This document shows, piece after piece, positions 60,638 to 64,000 of a DNA stretch of 64,000 nt (the first letter of the stretch is position 1; each line of letters starts with the position of its first letter). Origin of the DNA: DASCOT01 sp965197275 (GTDB lineage Bacteria > Acidobacteriota > UBA890 > WLXD01); assembly GCA_965197275.1 (NCBI GenBank), contig CBDAMQ010000025.1, positions 1 through 64,000 on the forward strand, in the 5' to 3' direction. Below the pieces are notes generated by a model. The model searched no databases, was not told the DNA's origin, and was given only the letters and a program-made list of their open reading frames with translations. The position numbers and the translations under genes are program-made.

Positions 60638-62035
60638 ATGAAACTCCGAACTCGGCGAGGTCTCGGTGGGGCACGGCGCATGCCCGTCTGTGCTCTCCTC
60701 CTTCTCATAATCGCAGGGAGTGCTGCAGTCCCTGGCGCGACCCACGACCAAGCTGGAGTCACCTCCCTCCCGGAAGGAAGCGATTGGCCCCGCTTCCTCG
60801 GACCGACCGACGACGGCAAGTCCCCGGAAACCGGGATTCTGACGGACTGGGGTGACTCAGGTCCGCCGCTGGTTTGGGAGCACGTCGCCGGGGAGGGCTA
60901 CGCTGGCGCGGTCGTGGCCGAGGGGCGACTGTTCTTATTCGATTACCACGGTGGCCAGGCACGACTGGTTTGCCTGGATCCCCAAACCGGTGCCGAAGTG
61001 TGGAGGAGTGAGCACCCGTTGGTTTACCGGGACTTCTACGGCTACAACCGCGGCCCACGCGCCGCGCCGGTGGTGGACGGCGAGCGCGTGTTCACCTTTG
61101 GCGTCGAGGGCACGCTTCGCGCCCACGACGTGACCGACGGCCGCTTGCTGTGGGAGGTCGCTACCGCCGACCGTTTCGGCGTCGTGCAGAACTTCTTCGG
61201 TGCGGGCAGCTCGCCGGTGGTCGAGGGCGATCTTCTGATCGCGATGGTGGGAGGTAGCCCCCCGGGCAGCCCCGGGATCCACTCGGGCCAGGTTGTGGGC
61301 AACGGCACCGGCATCGTCGCGTTCGACAAGACGACCGGTGACGTCCGCTATGCGGTGAGCGATGAGCTCGCCGGCTACGCCAGCCCCGTGATCAGGACGA
61401 TTGCCGGCAGGCGCTGGGGTTTCGTGTTCGCCCGCGGAGGCCTCGTCGGCTTCGACCCGATCAGCGGGGCCATCGATTTCCACTTCCCGTGGAAGGCGCG
61501 CCCGCTCCAAAGCGTCAATGCCTCCAACCCGGTGGTCGTCGACGACACGGTGTTCATTACCGAATCCTACGGCCGCGGCAGTGCGCTGCTGCGGGTCAAG
61601 CCCGGTGGCTACGAAGTCATCCGGCAGGACGGCCGGCGGAACCTGAGCCTGGCGACCCACTACGGCAACGTCGTATCTCACGACGGGATTCTGTACGGAT
61701 CGCACGGCCGCCACGAGGGTCCGGCGGAGTTGCGCGCCGTCGACCACGCCACCGGCGAGATCCGATGGAGCGAGCCGGGCCTGCTATGGACGACTCTGCT
61801 GCACGTGGACGGGCATCTCATAGTCCTGAGCTCGGACGGCCGCTTGCACCTCGTAGAGACGACGCCGGAGGCCTACCGTGCCAGGGCGTCCGTCAGACCG
61901 GCCCGGGCCGACGGGACCGCACTCCTGAAAACGCCCTCCTGGAGCCCGCCGGTACTGTCGCACGGCCTGCTGTACCTGAGGGGAAGGGACAGGCTGATCG
62001 CGTTGGAGTTGATCCCCGGACGTAGCCGTAGGTGA
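60638..62035 (+). CDS. Exported PQQ-like beta-propeller protein
   Basis: About 465 residues from the ATG at 60638, which gives a proper signal (RRMPVCALLLLIIAGSAAV). Begins with DWPRFLGPTDDGKSPETGIL like the propeller at 21445, then blades such as LVCLDPQTGAEVWRSEHP, TLRAHDVTDGRLLWEVAT, IVAFDKTTGDVRYAVSDE and LRAVDHATGEIRWSEPG. No heme site is seen. It is a periplasmic propeller of unknown function, second of its kind here. The gene follows the amidohydrolase by 64 bp. Confidence 0.82.
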   Translation: MKLRTRRGLGGARRMPVCALLLLIIAGSAAVPGATHDQAGVTSLPEGSDWPRFLGPTDDGKSPETGILTDWGDSGPPLVWEHVAGEGYAGAVVAEGRLFLFDYHGGQARLVCLDPQTGAEVWRSEHPLVYRDFYGYNRGPRAAPVVDGERVFTFGVEGTLRAHDVTDGRLLWEVATADRFGVVQNFFGAGSSPVVEGDLLIAMVGGSPPGSPGIHSGQVVGNGTGIVAFDKTTGDVRYAVSDELAGYASPVIRTIAGRRWGFVFARGGLVGFDPISGAIDFHFPWKARPLQSVNASNPVVVDDTVFITESYGRGSALLRVKPGGYEVIRQDGRRNLSLATHYGNVVSHDGILYGSHGRHEGPAELRAVDHATGEIRWSEPGLLWTTLLHVDGHLIVLSSDGRLHLVETTPEAYRARASVRPARADGTALLKTPSWSPPVLSHGLLYLRGRDRLIALELIPGRSRR

Positions 62036-62100
62036 GAGGAATCTGACGTCGGAGCGCTCGGTCGCAAATTGGGGCACGACCAAGCTGAGGGAGTTCGCTC

Positions 62101-62584
62101 TTGGGCATCGACCAGACCATCGACCAGTTCATGCGGCCGCTCGCGGACGCGATCTACGGCTTCGTCTTCTACGCCGTGCCGGTGGCCGGCGCCGAGCTGC
62201 CGCTGATCGTGGTGTGGCTGATCGCCGGGGGACTCTTCTTCACGCTCTATCTGCGCTTCATCAACGTCCGCGGGTTCCAGCACGCGCTACAACTCGTCAG
62301 CGGCCGGTACGCCGACCCGCTGCACCCGGGGGAGGTCACGCACTTCCAGGCGTTGGCGACGGCGGTGTCCGGCACCGTTGGCATCGGCAACATCGCCGGC
62401 GTCGCGGTCGCGATCTCGGTCGGCGGACCGGGCGCGACGCTGTGGATGATCATCGCCGGCCTGCTCGGGATGAGCACCAAGTTCGCCGAGTGCACTCTGG
62501 CGGTGAAGTTCAGGCACGAGCACAAGGACCGCTCGGTCAGCGGCGGACCGATGTACTTCTTGGAACGTGGGCTCGATCGAGCCC
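62101..62584 (+). pseudogene. Alanine/glycine:cation symporter (AGCS), N-terminal fragment
   Basis: From a TTG at 62101 about 158 codons match the start of AGCS transporters: LPLIVVWLIAGGLFFTLYLR, GTVGIGNIAGVAVAISVGGP, then GLLGMSTKFAECTLAVKFRH and GGPMYFLERGL. At 62569-62584 homology stops within a 16-bp palindrome, and sequence beyond it is the end of a truncated enolase on the other strand. Two-thirds of the transporter is absent, so it is dead. Confidence 0.85.
62569..62584. repeat. 16-bp perfect palindrome at the AGCS/enolase junction
   Basis: GGGCTCGATCGAGCCC is its own reverse complement. Reading forward it still encodes AGCS (ERGLDR); reading in reverse it still encodes enolase (LGSIE). 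The break between the two genes lies within it. Confidence 0.85.
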
Positions 62585-63441
62585 AACGGATACTTCGCGG
62601 CCACCTGCTTGTACAGTTCGATCAAGGCGCCCCGATCGTACTGCTGGTCGTTCAACTCGTAGAGCCCAGTCGCTTCGTCAAACCAGTGGCTGGCGGCGCA
62701 ATCGAGACCATAGATGATCTCCTCGCCGAAGCCCACTTTGTAACCGGCACTCTCGCAAGCACGCTGCATGAACTCGAAGGGCTCCCAAATGCCGTGCATC
62801 GGGGTCGCAAACCCCCCTTCGTCGCCAGTATTGGTTGCCAAGATCCCGTACTTCCTGATGACCACATCGCGCAGAGCCTCGTTGATCTCGGTGGTGATCT
62901 GCAAGGCATGACGGTAGGTCTCTGCCCCGACCGGGATGATGATGAACTCTTGGATTTCCAGCTCGTTCGCGGTCAGCTTTCCGCCGTTGAGGCAGTTCAT
63001 CAGCGGCACTGGCAGAACGCGCGCTGTCGGACGCAAGTAGCGGTAGAGGGGGACGCCGCAGACATTAGCCGCCGCACGCGCCACTGCCAGCGACACACCG
63101 ACGATCGCGTTCGCCCCTAACCGGCTCTTGTCGGGCGTTCCGTCGAGTCCGCACATAGCGAAATCGATCGCCCGTTGATCGGTGACGTCCATGCCGCGCA
63201 CGAGTTCTGCGATCTCGCCGTTCACGTTGGCCACCGCTCTCAGCACGCCCTGTCCGGAATACCGGTCAGGTTCGCCGTCCAACAGTACGTGAGCCTCGTG
63301 AGTGCCGGTCGAGCGCCCCTGAGGCACGTCGGCGCGCCCAGCGAGGGTTCCGTCTACCCAGATGTCGGCTTGGACGGTGGGCCAACCGCGGCAGTCGATG
63401 ATCTCCCGCGCCTTCGCGTCAGTGATTCTGAACCTGCCCAC
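62570..63441 (-). pseudogene. eno: Enolase (phosphopyruvate hydratase), C-terminally truncated
   Basis: Starts at a GTG (63441) behind a ribosome site (cggagga). About 290 residues match enolase: ITDAKAREIIDCRGWPTVQA, DVPQGRSTGTHEAHV, DGTPDKSRLGANAIVGVSLA, MNCLNGGKLTANELEIQEFI, and NTGDEGGFATP. A complete enolase is ~430 residues; homology ends near YPLGSIE at the palindrome. The remaining metal ligands, catalytic Lys and His are absent, so it is inactive. The CRGWPTVQ variant belongs to an atypical enolase branch, so this may not have been the housekeeping copy. Confidence 0.85.
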
Positions 63442-63450
63442 ACTTCCTCC

Positions 63451-63636
63451 GATGGCTACTTGATCCGGCACTGGCTGGCCTTCGGTTATCCGATCGTTCC
63501 GATCCTCTACATGGCGGGCGCGGCCACCCTCGTGATTGTTCTTTTGACCTACCGAACCGCCACGACGTGGCCGGCCCTGATTATCGTGCTCGTCGGCGTG
63601 CCGGTCTACTTCGTTTGGCGGCGCCGCAGCAGCTAG
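63451..63636 (+). pseudogene. APC-type permease, C-terminal fragment
   Basis: The last ~62 codons read LIRHWLAFGYPIVPILYMAG, a helix AATLVIVLLTYRTATTW, and VLVGVPVYFVWRRRSS before TAG. This matches the C-terminus of APC permeases, including the one at 54043-55488 (FGYPWTPSLFIVL to GIPAYYHWRRR). The other 400 residues are missing; upstream is the enolase gene's ribosome site. Confidence 0.65.
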
Positions 63637-63790
63637 CCCGATCGCTGCCGTCATACCGGCAGCACACGTGGGCCGCACACCCTGCATACGTCAATTCACG
63701 CCTTGGGGCTAAGCTGTGCGACCAATGGCCAACCTGGACGGGGTCACTCGATTCACCTCCCGCTCGCGGTACCGGCGTACGAGCGAACGC

Positions 63791-64000
63791 TCAGCCATGA
63801 TCCCCCACCCGAAAACGCTCGATCATGTATTCGCATGTGCGCAGAGTGAACGCCAAGATCGGTAGCGTGGTGGTCTTGTCGGTGCAAAACGGGAACACGC
63901 TGGCGTCGCAGATGTAGAGGTTGTCGACATCGTGGCAGCAGGCGAAGCGGTCGGTTACGAAGGCCGCCGGGTCGTTGCCGAAGCGGCACGTGCCGACCTC
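63791..64000 (-). CDS. GMC-family oxidoreductase, C-terminal part (runs off the window)
   Basis: The last ~69 codons of a gene entering from the right edge. GTCRFGNDPAAFVTDRF, then VDNLYICDASVFPFCTDKTT and TLPILAFTLRTCEYMIE match the C-terminal active-site signature of glucose-methanol-choline oxidoreductases (usual GTCRMGxDP and VxDASVFP). These FAD enzymes oxidise alcohols. The catalytic His/Asn-or-His pair would be expected around GTC and the region after VFP; here the second position is Cys-Thr-Asp. Most of the protein lies outside. Confidence 0.82.
   Translation of the reverse strand, partial: EVGTCRFGNDPAAFVTDRFACCHDVDNLYICDASVFPFCTDKTTTLPILAFTLRTCEYMIERFRVGDHG

Noticed and set aside
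63439..63687. An in-frame N-terminal extension of the enolase to 63687
   Set aside because: The extension is antisense to the APC fragment and lacks enolase homology; the GTG at 63441 with a ribosome site fits the family start.
1..64000. CRISPR arrays, rRNA genes, riboswitches or a replication origin
   Set aside because: I saw no regularly spaced direct repeats, no rRNA-like stretches, no conserved riboswitch core and no DnaA-box cluster.

Overview
The window is GC-rich bacterial DNA from a diderm organism: it carries a TonB-dependent receptor, Tat and lipoprotein export signals, a periplasmic-type tripartite transporter and c-type heme proteins. The large MacB/FtsX permease of the ADOP type, with a BlaI/PadR-like operator, and the Ser/Thr kinase fused to a STAND NTPase and WD40 repeats point towards Acidobacteriota, Gemmatimonadota or a similar environmental lineage. 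That placement is only an inference, because the window has no rRNA or other phylogenetic marker.

Layout. 1-2.8 kb: a DUF3553-like gene, then a 2 kb graveyard with recognisable scraps (Sel1 repeats, PadR, a DUF885-like C-terminus). 2.8-9.8 kb: three IS3-family elements around an ABC transporter operon. One IS (IS-B) sits inside another (IS-A) with a clear 4-bp target duplication. IS-A has cut off the third operon gene, and IS-C has cut off a Cys-containing membrane peptide gene upstream. 10-18.3 kb: a Tat-signal Rieske oxygenase, a CocE-type hydrolase / sodium-solute symporter / Asp-Glu racemase operon with a tiny membrane ORF, a broken PhoD-like phosphatase and a DHDPS-family lyase/aldolase. 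18.4-24.6 kb: ADOP permease, PQQ-like propeller, FAD oxidoreductase. 24.6-29.4 kb: a kinase-nSTAND-WD40 protein split by one frameshift. 29.5-35.4 kb: TonB receptor and a lower-GC cupin / small ORF / FAD oxidoreductase operon, beside a decayed high-GC relative of that oxidoreductase. 35.1-40 kb: an IS end, a 192-bp MITE-like element fused to a lipoprotein gene, then tctCBA with a nonsense codon in tctC. 40-51 kb: serine beta-lactamase-like hydrolases, three M24 pita-bread proteins plus two C-terminal stumps, a diheme PQQ protein, two halves of a tRNA, and a VapBC module. 51.8-62 kb: a forward run of S15 hydrolase, APC permease, DDAH/arginine-deiminase-like enzyme, carboxylesterase, SnoaL-like protein, amidohydrolase and PQQ propeller. 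62-64 kb: a mosaic of broken genes (AGCS symporter, enolase, APC) and the end of a GMC oxidoreductase.

Together these look like a catabolic accessory region. Exported hydrolases and oxidoreductases (at least eight with twin-arginine leaders) act on small organic, peptide or guanidino compounds, and several transporters take up the products. The region is eroding and recombining: many one-base frameshifts, in-frame stops, solo IS ends and gene fragments are visible. Some frameshifts could be sequencing errors, but the truncations, fragments and nested IS elements cannot.
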